A stretch of 64,000 nt of DNA from an uncultured Faecalibacterium sp. (GCA_934547065.1 CAKTEF010000010.1:4234-68233); one strand, 5' to 3'; counted from the stretch's first letter, positions 25,973 to 34,777 are shown. The notes: generated by a model not told the origin, from the sequence alone. A program made the numbers and translations.

Positions 25973-26719
25973 TTACCCCGCCGCACCGGCCAGGAGGGGC
26001 AGGGCCTCCACCTGGTCCGCCAGTTCCAGCGCCTGGGTATGGGTAAGCTTTTTGCACGATTCCATCCGTTCGATCACGGTTTCTGCCCGTTTCAGGGCCA
26101 GCGCCGGGCGGGTGGTGGGGTCGTACTGAGAGGGAGCCTGCGGCAGGCCCGCCAGCACCACGCACTCGGCCGCCGCCAGCTGAGCAGGCTCTTTGTCAAA
26201 GTAACCGCGTGCGGCCTCGGCAACGCCGTAGTAGCCGCTGCCAAAGTAGATGGTCCCCGCATACATCTCAAAGATCTGCTGCTTGGAGTAATAGCTTTCC
26301 AGATCCCGCGCCGCAAACAGCTCTGCCGCTTTGCGGGCCATCCGCTTTTCCTGCGTAAACAGCTCATTTTTGGCCAGCTGCTGGGTCAGGGTGCTGCCGC
26401 CCTCGGCGGCCGAGTGCGTCCGCAGATCGGTCAAAAGGGCGCGGACGATGGCCACCGGGTCGATGCCGTGATGTTTCTCAAACCGGCTGTCCTCCACGGC
26501 GATCACTGCGTCGATGTAGGTCTGGGGCAGCCGGTCGCAGCCTGAAAAACCGGGCTTTGCCGCGATCTCGTCATACCAGCCGGCAATGGGCTTTTGCTGC
26601 ACCGCAGCGCGGTACAGCTGCCACCCCTGCGCCCCCAGCAGAGTCCCGATGATCAGCAGCACTCCCAGGGCCGCCGCCAGCAGCCAGCTCAGCAGCCGCA
26701 CGATGAATCGTTTGAGCAT
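25973..26719 (-). CDS. Monofunctional peptidoglycan transglycosylase (GT51)
   Basis: A 248-residue membrane-anchored glycosyltransferase that polymerises lipid II. One N-terminal span (LLSWLLAAALGVLLIIGTLL) precedes the GT51 domain with the catalytic block AVEDSRFEKHHGID and GGSTLTQQLAKNELF, then KAAELFAARDLESYYSKQQIFEMY and YFGSGYYGVAEAA. There is no transpeptidase domain. It ends an operon headed by a RodA-like SEDS protein. Start at 26719 gives a normal membrane anchor. Confidence 0.94.
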   Translation of the reverse strand: MLKRFIVRLLSWLLAAALGVLLIIGTLLGAQGWQLYRAAVQQKPIAGWYDEIAAKPGFSGCDRLPQTYIDAVIAVEDSRFEKHHGIDPVAIVRALLTDLRTHSAAEGGSTLTQQLAKNELFTQEKRMARKAAELFAARDLESYYSKQQIFEMYAGTIYFGSGYYGVAEAARGYFDKEPAQLAAAECVVLAGLPQAPSQYDPTTRPALALKRAETVIERMESCKKLTHTQALELADQVEALPLLAGAAG

Positions 26720-26744
26720 GCCACTTCCCTCCCGGTATCGTTCT

Positions 26745-27368
26745 TTACGCTTCTTTCAGCACCTTTTCCGCCACCGTGCGGCTGAAGAACTGCACAAAAG
26801 GCCCCAGGCAGAACGCACACACCAGGGTGCCCAGGCCCACAAGGCCGCCCAGAAGCCAGCACAGCAGTGCGCACAGTGCATCGGTGAACACCCGACAGCC
26901 AAAATACGGGAACGGCGTGTGATCCCGCAGCCCCAGGGAAAGATAATCGTAGGGCGCGATGCCCAGGTCTGCGGTCTGGTACAGTGCCACGCCCAGCGCC
27001 GTGACCGGCACGGCCAATGCCATCCAGATCAGCTGGCCTGCAAAGCTGCCCGCTGGCCCGCACAGGGCCGCAATGGGGTCATAGAACGCGGTGATGATAT
27101 ACCCCATGAAAATGCCGTTGATGAACGTGCCCAGGCCGATATATTTGCGGCCAAAGGCGATCTCCAACAAAAAGAACAGGATGTTTACGCACAGGTTCAC
27201 CAGCCCCAGCGAAACACCCAGCAGCTCGGCCAGGCGCATATTCAGCGCGCTGATGGAATCGTTGCCCAGGTGGGACTGCTTGAACAGGGCGATGCCCAGG
27301 CCGATGATAACGATGCCCACCACCATGCCCAGCACCCGCCGGGCGGAGAGTCTTTGCTTTGTTTCCAT
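26745..27368 (-). CDS. YczE/YitT-like membrane protein
   Basis: A 207-residue integral membrane protein with five to six spans. GIVIIGLGIALFKQSHLGNDSISALN and the internally repeated VTALGVALYQTADLGIAPYDYLSLGL form the duplicated G-A-P-x-D motif of the YczE family. The function is unknown; members often accompany transport or regulatory genes. AAGGAGGAATCCC precedes the ATG. It lies in the cell-wall operon between the CobW-type and transglycosylase genes. Confidence 0.85.
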   Translation of the reverse strand: METKQRLSARRVLGMVVGIVIIGLGIALFKQSHLGNDSISALNMRLAELLGVSLGLVNLCVNILFFLLEIAFGRKYIGLGTFINGIFMGYIITAFYDPIAALCGPAGSFAGQLIWMALAVPVTALGVALYQTADLGIAPYDYLSLGLRDHTPFPYFGCRVFTDALCALLCWLLGGLVGLGTLVCAFCLGPFVQFFSRTVAEKVLKEA

Positions 27369-27422
27369 GGGATTCCTCCTTTTTTGCCTTTGCCGCCGGA
27401 TCCTGCCGTTGGGGCGGCAAAA

Positions 27423-28364
27423 TCAGCGTGCCAGCCGAAGTTTCTGTTCAATGGCTGCCTTGTCCAGCCCCTCGCCGATGACGATGAGCACCTGCTGGCC
27501 GGTGGCAAGCGGGGCGGCGGTCAGGCCGTCGGCGGTGGCGTTCAGCTCCACCCATCCGCCTGCATCCTCCACAAAGCCTTTCACCCGCAGCACCCGCCCG
27601 CAGGCCGGGTCGGTGAACAGGCCGGGAATGGCCCGTTCCAGCTGGGCGCGGGGCAGGCCCAGTTCCAGGAAATAGGCCGAGCCAAAGGCATCGTGCCGGT
27701 CAAAGCAGAGCTTTTCGCAGCTGGCCTGCCGGCAGCCGCACCGCTCCAGCGCGGCAAGGTCGTTCTCGGTCAGGGCGGCCCAATCCTTTTGCAGACAGTC
27801 GGCCGGGGTCAGGGCGCGGCTGCACTTGCAGGCCGCAAGGGCCCGCTGTAAATGCGCGGCGGCGTTTGCCGTCCACTCCGGCCCGGCCAGCTGGCAGCGG
27901 CTGAACACCACACGGCCTGCGCAGGCCGCCTCGGAGGCCAGGAGATACTCCGCCTGGGGCGAAAGCTCCTCCGGCAGCATGGCATCCACAATGGCGATCA
28001 CATTCCCCAGCCGATACCAGCGGTCCAGCGGGTCGTCCCGCAGCACGTCAAAGAACTCGTCCACATCAAAAATTCCGCTGGGCTCCACCACCACGCGGTC
28101 AAAGCCGCGCATGGCCATGGAGATCAGCTTGGTGCGCATCCGGCGCTGATGGGTGTCGCAGTCGCACCCGCCGCTGATGGTCTCCAGCTCGCACCGCTCG
28201 CCCAGCAGGTCGGCCACCAGCAGAGCATCCACGTTCACCGCGCCAAAATCATTTTCCAGGATGCAGACATGGTGTCCCTGGGCCGTCAGGTACCGCACAT
28301 ACCGGCGCAGGAACGTGGTCTTGCCCGCCCCCAGGAAGCCGGTGATCAGATCGACCTGTACCAT
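27423..28364 (-). CDS. CobW/COG0523-type metallochaperone GTPase
   Basis: A 313-residue G3E GTPase. Walker A is GFLGAGKTTFLRRY and Walker B region VVVEPSGI; NxID-like AIVDAML follows. The family metal motif GCxCC is altered to GGCDCDTHQ, so only two of the three cysteines remain. A later cluster RCGCRQASCEKLC may contribute metal ligands. The C-terminal domain is present (LRVKGFVEDAGGWVELNAT). AGGAGGGACGT precedes the ATG. Probably inserts or traffics a metal such as zinc, but the target is unknown. Confidence 0.88.
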   Translation of the reverse strand: MVQVDLITGFLGAGKTTFLRRYVRYLTAQGHHVCILENDFGAVNVDALLVADLLGERCELETISGGCDCDTHQRRMRTKLISMAMRGFDRVVVEPSGIFDVDEFFDVLRDDPLDRWYRLGNVIAIVDAMLPEELSPQAEYLLASEAACAGRVVFSRCQLAGPEWTANAAAHLQRALAACKCSRALTPADCLQKDWAALTENDLAALERCGCRQASCEKLCFDRHDAFGSAYFLELGLPRAQLERAIPGLFTDPACGRVLRVKGFVEDAGGWVELNATADGLTAAPLATGQQVLIVIGEGLDKAAIEQKLRLAR

Positions 28365-28376
28365 ACGTCCCTCCTA

Positions 28377-29261
28377 TTATGCGTGGTTGAATCCCTTGCC
28401 GAACACCTCGGTGGTGCTCAGCATGGACATAAAGGCGTTCAGGTGCTGCCGGTGGATAAAATCCTGCAGCTGATCGGCCTCCCGCCGGGTCAGGGTCGTA
28501 TAGATCATATAATGGGGCTTGTCCGTGTAGGCACCAAAGCAGGGGGTGTAGGTGGCACCGCGCACCAGCGTTTTCATCACAAACTCACAGATGGGGTCTT
28601 TCTCGTCGCAGATGATCAGGATGGCCTTGCACATCTTGATCTTTTCCAGCACCGCATCGATCACCAGCGATTTCACGGTCAGGCCCACAAACGAGTACAG
28701 TGCCGTATACAGGTCGAACACAAAGCAGGCGGCCACCACCATGAACAGATCCGTCAAAAACAGCGCTGCGGCGATGCTGTGGATGTGGGTGTATTTTTCC
28801 ACGATCAGCGCAATGACATCGGTGCCGCCGCTGGAAGCGCCCACGTTGAACAGCAGCGCCGAGGCGATGGCGGGCAGCGCAATGGCAAACAGAAGGTCCA
28901 GCATCGGCTGGTCGGAAAGCGGACCCGAAAGCGGGCACACCTTTTCCAGCACCATCAGCTCCAGGCTCATCACCAGCGTGGCATAGCCGGTGGTCAGGGC
29001 AAAGTTTTTGCCCAGAAAGATCAGCCCCACCACCAGCAGGATCATATTGGCTGCCGAGGAAAAGGCCGAAGCCGAAAGCGGGGTGAGTTTGGCCGCCAGC
29101 GCTGCCGCACCGGTCACACCGCCAAAGACAAAGTTGTTTGGAAATTTGAAAAAGTACACGCCTACCGACATGATGGAGATGCTCAGGGTAATGACCAGAT
29201 ACTGCCGCAGATACTTCAAGCCCTTTTCCCGCCGGGTCATAGGTTCCGCAATCGTTTCCAT
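28377..29261 (-). CDS. YitT family membrane protein with DUF2179 domain
   Basis: A 294-residue membrane protein. After MTRREKGLKYLRQYLVITLSI come about five spans (FPNNFVFGGVTGAAAL and FNVGASSGGTDVIALIVEKY are the family blocks) and a cytosolic C-terminal DUF2179 domain (CEFVMKTLVRGATYTPCFGAY, TRREADQLQDFI). The function is unknown. The start at 29261 follows AAGGAAACGAGT; the frame is open further upstream only through overlap with the rodA end. Ends 12 bp before the CobW-type gene. Confidence 0.88.
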   Translation of the reverse strand: METIAEPMTRREKGLKYLRQYLVITLSISIMSVGVYFFKFPNNFVFGGVTGAAALAAKLTPLSASAFSSAANMILLVVGLIFLGKNFALTTGYATLVMSLELMVLEKVCPLSGPLSDQPMLDLLFAIALPAIASALLFNVGASSGGTDVIALIVEKYTHIHSIAAALFLTDLFMVVAACFVFDLYTALYSFVGLTVKSLVIDAVLEKIKMCKAILIICDEKDPICEFVMKTLVRGATYTPCFGAYTDKPHYMIYTTLTRREADQLQDFIHRQHLNAFMSMLSTTEVFGKGFNHA

Positions 29262-29308
29262 ACTCGTTTCCTTTTGGGCTGCCCCCGGGGCAGCCGCTCC
29301 GCATTTTT

Positions 29309-30526
29309 TTATCCGAACAGTTTTTTGGTATTGTGGGTGTACACCGAGAGCACCAGCCCCACACAGATATACAGCATCAGCACCGAGCTTCCGCCTGCCG
29401 AGTAGAACGGCAGCGTGACACCGATCACCGGCAGGATGCGCAGGTTCATTCCCACATTCACGGCGATCTGCGCCAGAAACGCCCCGCCGATGCCCGCACA
29501 GATGAACGTGCCCAGCAGATCTTCGCTGCGGGCCCCGGTGGCAAAGGTCTTGATGACCAGGGCAAACAGCACGCCCAGCACCACGCAGCAGCCCACAAAG
29601 CCCGCCGCGTTGCCGATCCAGCTCAGGATGAAATCGTTGTGGGCATTGGGCACGCTGTAATAGCTGCCGCCGAACAGCCCGTTGCCAAAGATGCCTCCAG
29701 ACCCCAGCGCGATCTCGCCGCGCTGCTGCTGATAGATGATGTTTTTCCACACCGTCTCGCTGGGGGCCCAGCCCGTTTTGTTTTCGGGGTCGATCACGGC
29801 CAGGATGCGGTACCACTGGTACCCCTTGCCGATCTTATCGCTGAAAAAGGCAAAGGCCGCCGCCACGGCAGCCGCAGCCGCCGCCACGGCTCCCAAGATA
29901 TATTTCCAGCTCAGGCCCGCCGCAAACATCATGCAGCAGCCGATGATGGCATAGATGATGGCCGTGCCGTCGTCGCCCTGGATATGGATGATCAGGATGG
30001 GCGCGGCCAGGTGCAGCAGCAGCTTGGCCAGCTCCTTTGGCTCGTTGATGCGGGTGCGCACATTGTTCAGGTGCATGGCAAAGGTCAGGATAAAGCTGAT
30101 CTTGGCCAGCTCCGTGGGCTGGAACGTAAAGCCGCCCAGCTTGTACCAGGAGTAGTTGTCGGTGTCGCCCGCATTGTAGCCGATGGTCAGCGGGCCGATG
30201 CTCACATTGCGGATGACCAGGGTGGGCAACACCAGGCCCCAGGTCAGCACCACATGCACCGGCCACACCTTGACCAGGCTGCGGTAGTCGATGTTGGAGA
30301 GGATGACCGCGATCACCAGGCCAAGGGCCGCTGCGCCTGCCTGCACCAGCGCCCTGCGGTAATCGCCGATGCCGGTGATCTGGCCGGTAAGTTCATCCAC
30401 GGCAAAGCCGCTGCCCTGCTTTGCCGCCCACGACGAAAGCGCCGCCACCGCCATGGCACTGCTGAAAATGCAGAGCAGCAGGTAAATTCGATCAGTCCGT
30501 TTGAAATAGCGCCGGATAGCTTCCAA
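29309..30526 (-). CDS. rodA: RodA/FtsW-family SEDS peptidoglycan polymerase
   Basis: A 405-residue polytopic glycosyltransferase of the SEDS family that polymerises lipid II for wall elongation. Seen: about ten spans, KLGGFTFQPTELAKISFIL, GDDGTAIIYAII, the loop SGGIFGNGLFGGSYYSVPNAHNDFILSWIGNAAGF and the C-terminal LPFYSAGGSSVL. The catalytic Asp-type block (QGDDGTA) is intact. It heads the five-gene operon ending in a GT51 enzyme. Assignment to RodA rather than FtsW is by position and length. Confidence 0.92.
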   Translation of the reverse strand: MEAIRRYFKRTDRIYLLLCIFSSAMAVAALSSWAAKQGSGFAVDELTGQITGIGDYRRALVQAGAAALGLVIAVILSNIDYRSLVKVWPVHVVLTWGLVLPTLVIRNVSIGPLTIGYNAGDTDNYSWYKLGGFTFQPTELAKISFILTFAMHLNNVRTRINEPKELAKLLLHLAAPILIIHIQGDDGTAIIYAIIGCCMMFAAGLSWKYILGAVAAAAAAVAAAFAFFSDKIGKGYQWYRILAVIDPENKTGWAPSETVWKNIIYQQQRGEIALGSGGIFGNGLFGGSYYSVPNAHNDFILSWIGNAAGFVGCCVVLGVLFALVIKTFATGARSEDLLGTFICAGIGGAFLAQIAVNVGMNLRILPVIGVTLPFYSAGGSSVLMLYICVGLVLSVYTHNTKKLFG

Positions 30527-30599
30527 TCAGGCACCGCCTTTCCTGTACCAGCGGCGGGCCTTTGGCCGCTGCCCGCTGATCCCCCATTATTACTGGTAT

Positions 30600-30628
30600 A
30601 TTATACCGCAGTCCGTGATTCTGCGCAA
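30600..30628 (-). promoter_or_regulatory. Promoter of the rodA operon
   Basis: On the minus strand, TTGCGC (30628-30623), 17-nt spacer, TATAAT (30605-30600), about 74 nt before the rodA start. Confidence 0.75.
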
Positions 30629-30696
30629 GACAGCGGCGGTTTTTTCCACATTTCTTTCCACTGTGTGACAAGTCTGCAAAATCCGCTCCGCCAGCC

Positions 30697-30725
30697 TTGA
30701 CAAAGACGGCCGGACTCTCTAAAAT
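30697..30725 (+). promoter_or_regulatory. Promoter of secreted caspase-like gene
   Basis: TTGACA (30697-30702), 17-nt spacer, TAAAAT (30720-30725). Divergent from the rodA promoter. Confidence 0.85.
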
Positions 30726-30779
30726 GGAGCCATGAGGCCTGCCGCTTTTCCCGCAGGCTCCTGGAGGAACGACAACAAG

Positions 30780-31967
30780 ATGAAACAGAAACCACATCGT
30801 TTTTTCTGCGCCCTGTGTGCGCTGTGTGTGTTGATCTCCGCCCTGTGTTCCACGGCCGCGCTGGCCGCTGCCCCCGAGACCGGCAGCTCCGACTCCCTCA
30901 GCACCGCGGATGCCGCTCAGATGCAGCAGGCCGACGCAGCCGTTGCTGCCCTGACCGAAAGTGAAACTTACGAAGAAATGTCCCGCGCCCAGCGGCTGGA
31001 TGCCGCGCTGGAGCAGGTGCAGCAGCTGGCTGTGCAGGGGCTTGTTCAGCCGCGCTCCGTCTATGTGGACGAGGAGAACGGCATGGTCAGTTTTGCATAC
31101 ACCTGTGGTGCATGGGGCGGTGTGCTGGTGGAGGACCCGGACGAGGACAATGCCTTGTCGGCTGACGCGGGCATGCCCACGGCCAATCTGCAGGAGATGC
31201 TGAACGCACCGGACACGAATGTGGGCCGCGCCATGATCTACTACGCCTTTGACAACACGGTGAACAGCTCCCGCTACCCGTATTACTCCTATATGAAAAG
31301 CTTCTGGAACGCCATGGGCCTGCATACCCGGATCGACACCTCCGTGACCGTGGCCGACCTGCGCGGCATGGGGGATTACGACCTGTGCATCCTGAGCGCC
31401 CACGGCTCCTATTACACCTACGCTTCCGGGCTGTTCTTCCGCCAGGTGCGCACTGAGCCCGTGATCCTGCTGACCGAGGAATCCAGCCTCTGGCGCGATC
31501 TGTCCTACGGCATCGACCTGTTGACCCATCGGGTCATCAAGATCAACGGCCTGTACTGCATCACCCCGGCCTTTTTCCGGGCCGCTTACCGCTCCGGCCA
31601 GCTGGACGGCACCATCCTCTACTCCGAGACCTGTGAATTTCTGGGCGTGGACGGCAGTGTGGACACCTCCATCGCCGATGCTCTGCTGGCAGGCGGGGCC
31701 AGCGCCGTGGTGGGCTATGTGAACAACGTTTACACCGTGTATTCCCGCAGTATGCTGTGGGACACCGTAAACCACCTGATCCTGGGCCAGACGCTGGAGC
31801 AATCCCTCCAGCACGCCATGGATACCTACGGCTCCGATGATCTGGTCTGGTACAACGCCCAGGGCGGCAGACGGCCCCATGCCCAGGCGGCCTACGCCCG
31901 CCTGTTCGGCAATGCCGGCGTTCGCCTGACCGAACCGGCAGCAGACAGCCTCCAGCAGGCCGCCTGA
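30780..31967 (+). CDS. Secreted protein with caspase-fold (clan CD peptidase)-like His-Gly and Cys motifs
   Basis: A 395-residue exported protein. MKQKPHRFFCALCALCVLIS..ALAAAPE is a Sec signal peptide. Strand-ending LCILSAHGSYYTY (His208-Gly209) and TILYSETCEFLG (Cys285) are arranged like the His-Cys dyad of gingipain/CHAT/clostripain-type clan CD peptidases, followed by LLAGGASAVVGYVNNVY, which is typical of that fold. The family is not assigned with certainty. Ribosome site GGAGGAAC precedes 30780; own promoter and terminator. A secreted peptidase role is inference. Confidence 0.7.
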   Translation: MKQKPHRFFCALCALCVLISALCSTAALAAAPETGSSDSLSTADAAQMQQADAAVAALTESETYEEMSRAQRLDAALEQVQQLAVQGLVQPRSVYVDEENGMVSFAYTCGAWGGVLVEDPDEDNALSADAGMPTANLQEMLNAPDTNVGRAMIYYAFDNTVNSSRYPYYSYMKSFWNAMGLHTRIDTSVTVADLRGMGDYDLCILSAHGSYYTYASGLFFRQVRTEPVILLTEESSLWRDLSYGIDLLTHRVIKINGLYCITPAFFRAAYRSGQLDGTILYSETCEFLGVDGSVDTSIADALLAGGASAVVGYVNNVYTVYSRSMLWDTVNHLILGQTLEQSLQHAMDTYGSDDLVWYNAQGGRRPHAQAAYARLFGNAGVRLTEPAADSLQQAA

Positions 31968-31983
31968 GCGCCGCATTCCGGCG

Positions 31984-32012
31984 TTGCACTTTTGAACGAT
32001 TTATATTATACT
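31984..32012 (+). promoter_or_regulatory. Promoter of tsaE-tsaB-rpiB operon
   Basis: TTGCAC (31984-31989), 17-nt spacer, TATACT (32007-32012). It lies just before the hairpin at 32015-32044, so initiation would fall within the hairpin's first arm. Confidence 0.7.
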
Positions 32013-32014
32013 GA

Positions 32015-32044
32015 GGGATGGCAGAGCGTTCTGCCATCCCTTTT
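32015..32044 (+). terminator. Terminator of the secreted protein gene
   Basis: An 11-bp perfect stem, GGGATGGCAGA/TCTGCCATCCC, followed by TTTTGTGTTT. Confidence 0.85.
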
Positions 32045-32118
32045 GTGTTTCGCCCTTTCCGCAGGTGCGCTGCTGCGGCCCGGATGGGGGCGGCTTCTTC
32101 CAAGAAAGGAGCATTTTT

Positions 32119-32544
32119 ATGTCTGAATACATCACCCATTCCAAAGAAGAAACGGTGGCCCTGGGCAAAAAGCTGGCCGCCGTGCTGCCGGACGGGGCAC
32201 TCATCGCCTTTACCGGGGGGCTGGGCGCAGGCAAGACCGCGTTCTGCGAGGGCCTGGCCGATGGCCTGGGCTGCACCGACCCGGTCAGCAGCCCCACGTT
32301 TGCCATCGTCAACTATTACCGCGGCCCCCGGCCGCTGGCACACTTTGACCTCTACCGCATCTCCACCGAAAACGATCTGTGCGCGGCAGGGTTCTACGAT
32401 TATCTGGATCAGGGGGCCATCGTGGCGGCCGAGTGGAGCGAGAACTTTGCCGATCTGCTGGCTCCGGAGCACCCCATCCACATCCACATCGAGCGGTTGG
32501 ACGACACCACCCGCCGCATCACCCTGGAGGGCATCAGCGTATGA
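32119..32544 (+). CDS. tsaE: tRNA threonylcarbamoyladenosine biosynthesis ATPase TsaE
   Basis: A 141-residue ATPase of the t6A37 tRNA-modification complex (TsaBDE). Walker A FTGGLGAGKTAFCEGL and the family blocks VSSPTFAIVNYY, HFDLYRI and AAEWSEN are present. Start 32119 follows GAAAGGAGC. It overlaps tsaB by four bases, so the two are coupled. TsaD and TsaC are not in the window. Confidence 0.95.
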   Translation: MSEYITHSKEETVALGKKLAAVLPDGALIAFTGGLGAGKTAFCEGLADGLGCTDPVSSPTFAIVNYYRGPRPLAHFDLYRISTENDLCAAGFYDYLDQGAIVAAEWSENFADLLAPEHPIHIHIERLDDTTRRITLEGISV

Positions 32545-33269
32545 ATATTTTAGCCGTAGATACGGCGGGCAAGACCCTGGGCGTGGCCCTGATGCAGGAC
32601 GACCGCCTGCTGTACGAATGCTTTCTGGATGCCGGCATGACCCACAGCGAGACGCTGATGCCGCTGATCGACACCTGCCTGAAGCTGTGCGGCAAGACCT
32701 GCGCCGACATCGACCTGTACGCCGTGAACGCAGGCCCCGGCAGCTTTACCGGCCTGCGCATCGGCCTGGCCGCCGTCAAGGGGCTGGCGTTCCCGCGGGA
32801 AACGCCGTGTGCCCCCGTCTCCACGCTGGAAGCCCTGGCCGCCGCCCACACCGGGCAGGGCACCGTGCTCTGCGCCCTGGATGCCCGCCGGGCCCAGGTG
32901 TACAGCGCCGCCTTTGACCTTGGCACCCACACCCGCCTGATGGACGACGATGCCCGCGCCGTGGACGACCTGGCCCCGTTTGTAGAAAATTGCAAAAAAC
33001 CTCTGTTTTTTGTTGGTGATGGCGCTTCTCTGTGCTATAATAAATACAGCAATGTTCCGGGTGTTCTCTGCGTTCCGCCGGCACTGCGGGGCGGCCGTGC
33101 CGCAGCCGTGGCCCAGGTGGCAAAGCAGATGCACGCTCAGGGCCAGACGGTTCTGCCGGAAGCCCTGCTGCCGGATTATCACCGGCTGAGCCAGGCCGAG
33201 CGGGAGCGTGCCGAGCGTCTTGCCGCCCAGGCCGCCCAAAATCAGGAATCGGAAAATGGAAAGGATTGA
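32541..33269 (+). CDS. tsaB: tRNA threonylcarbamoyladenosine biosynthesis protein TsaB
   Basis: A 242-residue ASKHA-fold partner of TsaD for universal t6A37 synthesis. ILAVDTAGKTLGVAL and NAGPGSFTGLRIGLAAVKGL are the hallmark blocks, then APVSTLEALA and ALDARRAQVYSA. Coupled to tsaE through ATGA. The C-terminal tail is Ala/Glu-rich. rpiB starts seven bases after the stop. Confidence 0.95.
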   Translation: MNILAVDTAGKTLGVALMQDDRLLYECFLDAGMTHSETLMPLIDTCLKLCGKTCADIDLYAVNAGPGSFTGLRIGLAAVKGLAFPRETPCAPVSTLEALAAAHTGQGTVLCALDARRAQVYSAAFDLGTHTRLMDDDARAVDDLAPFVENCKKPLFFVGDGASLCYNKYSNVPGVLCVPPALRGGRAAAVAQVAKQMHAQGQTVLPEALLPDYHRLSQAERERAERLAAQAAQNQESENGKD

Positions 33270-33276
33270 AGCATCC

Positions 33277-33723
33277 ATGGCAAAACCCATCGCACTGGCC
33301 GCCGATCACGGCGGTTTTGAACTGAAAGAAGCCGTTAAGGCACATCTGGACGAGCTGGGGCTGGAGTATATCGACTTTGGCACCCACAGCACGGCCAGCG
33401 TGGATTATCCGGACATGGCCCTGCCTGCCTGCGACGCTGTGGTCAGCGGCCAGTGCAGCAAGGCGCTGTTGTTCTGCGGCACCGGGGTAGGCATCAGCAT
33501 GGCCGCCAACAAGGTCAAGGGCATCCGTGCCTGCTGCTGCTCCGACAGCTTCAGCTGTGAGTACACCCGCCGCCACAACGATGCCAACGCCCTGTGCATG
33601 GGCGGCCGCGTGGTCGGCCCCGGCCTGGCCTGCCAGCTGGTGGATCTGTTCCTGAACACCCCCTTTGAGGGCGGCCGCCACGAAAAGCGCATTGCCAAGC
33701 TGATGGCGATCGAGAACCGGTAA
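33277..33723 (+). CDS. rpiB: Ribose-5-phosphate isomerase B (RpiB/LacAB family)
   Basis: A 148-residue sugar-phosphate isomerase interconverting ribose 5-phosphate and ribulose 5-phosphate. Family blocks: IALAADHGGFELKE, VDYPDMALPA, CGTGVGISMAANKVKGIRA (catalytic Cys and anion hole) and ARRHNDANALCMGGR-like RRHNDANALCMGGR. The ATG at 33277 fits the family N-terminus and follows AAAGGA; an in-frame ATG at 33256 overlaps tsaB. Last gene of this operon. Confidence 0.95.
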   Translation: MAKPIALAADHGGFELKEAVKAHLDELGLEYIDFGTHSTASVDYPDMALPACDAVVSGQCSKALLFCGTGVGISMAANKVKGIRACCCSDSFSCEYTRRHNDANALCMGGRVVGPGLACQLVDLFLNTPFEGGRHEKRIAKLMAIENR

Positions 33724-33734
33724 GTTTTCTCGCC

Positions 33735-34025
33735 CTCTCAGTCAAAGCCTGCCGGCTTTGCCAGCTCCCCCAAAGGGGGAGCCCTTGGCAGGCCGGACAA
33801 GCTGCACTGTTCGCTTGGGCCCGATATGGCGTAAAATGCTGGGCCCTGTCCCCATTGGCAGCAGTTGCTTTCCAAAATGCATCCGAACAGCACCCGTTGA
33901 TTGAGACAGCGAAGCACTCCCGTTCACGCACAGTATAAAGTTTGCTCGGTCCGCAGGGCCACCACCGACACGCCAGTGGCTCTCCCTTTGGGAGAGCTGG
34001 CGCGAAGCGCCTGAGAGGGTGAGCC
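33735..34025. repeat. Inverted pair of small palindromic repeats
   Basis: The 33724-34132 interval has no convincing gene. A minus-oriented copy (about 33737-33795: CTCAGTC, short hairpin, AGCTCCCCC/GGGGGAGC) and a plus-oriented copy (about 33964-34018: GGCTCTCCC/GGGAGAGC, GGCGCGAAGCGCC, TGAGAGGGTG) flank about 170 bp of unassigned sequence. Same family as at 1.7-2.0 kb. Confidence 0.75.
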
Positions 34026-34092
34026 CGTGCGCAAAAAGCCTTTGCGTCATGAAAAGCATGTCGCTTTTGACGAGCCAAATCGGTACCCATTC

Positions 34093-34115
34093 TGTAAATC
34101 CATATACAATTTACA
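34093..34115. promoter_or_regulatory. Palindrome upstream of upp
   Basis: TGTAAAT-CCATATACA-ATTTACA, perfect 7-bp arms, 18 bp before the upp ATG and next to its ribosome site. It may be an operator or a weak hairpin in the leader; no clear promoter was identified. Confidence 0.35.
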
Positions 34116-34132
34116 ATAAGGAGCGTGTTTTT

Positions 34133-34759
34133 ATGACCCCCATGATCGTTGAGCATCCCCTGCTGCAGCACAAACTGAGCATCCTGCGCAACAAGCAGAC
34201 CGGCACCAAAGAGTTCCGTGACCTCGTGGGCGAGATTGCGACCCTGCTGTGCTACGAAGCCACCCGTGACCTGCCTTTGGAGGAGGTCGAGATCGAGACC
34301 CCCATCACCATGGCAAAAACCAAGGTCCTGGCCGGCCGCAAGCTGGCTCTGGTGCCCATCCTGCGCGCCGGTATGGGCATGCTGGACGGTATGCTGACCC
34401 TGCTGCCCGCTGCAAAGGTGGGCTTCATCGGCCTGTACCGCGACGAGCAGACCCTGCAGCCTGTGGAGTATTTCTGCAAGCTGCCCCAGGATATCGCCGA
34501 GCGTGACGTTCTGGTGCTGGATCCCATGCTGGCCACCGGCGGCAGCGCCATTGATGCCATCACCCAGATCAAGAAGCACGGCGCAAAGCGCATCAAGTTC
34601 ATCGGTCTGATCGCTGCTCCGGAAGGCATCGAGGCTCTGCACAATGCTCACCCCGATGTGGACATCTACCTGGGCGCAAAGGACGACCACCTGAACGAGA
34701 ACGGCTACATCGTCCCCGGCCTGGGCGACGCTGGCGACCGCATCTACGGCACCAAGTAA
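34133..34759 (+). CDS. upp: Uracil phosphoribosyltransferase
   Basis: A 208-residue pyrimidine-salvage enzyme making UMP from uracil and PRPP. The PRPP loop [14 protein letters not shown], the N-terminal [30 protein letters not shown] and the uracil-binding end [18 protein letters not shown] are all complete. AAGGAGCG precedes the ATG at 34133; upstream in-frame ATGs lie in repeat-derived sequence. Single-gene unit with its own terminator. Confidence 0.97.
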   Translation: MTPMIVEHPLLQHKLSILRNKQTGTKEFRDLVGEIATLLCYEATRDLPLEEVEIETPITMAKTKVLAGRKLALVPILRAGMGMLDGMLTLLPAAKVGFIGLYRDEQTLQPVEYFCKLPQDIAERDVLVLDPMLATGGSAIDAITQIKKHGAKRIKFIGLIAAPEGIEALHNAHPDVDIYLGAKDDHLNENGYIVPGLGDAGDRIYGTK

Positions 34760-34777
34760 GGTTTTCCGATCAACAAC

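Noticed and set aside
33742..34059. Short frames in the gap between rpiB and upp
   Set aside because: They run through the palindromic repeats and lack ribosome sites.
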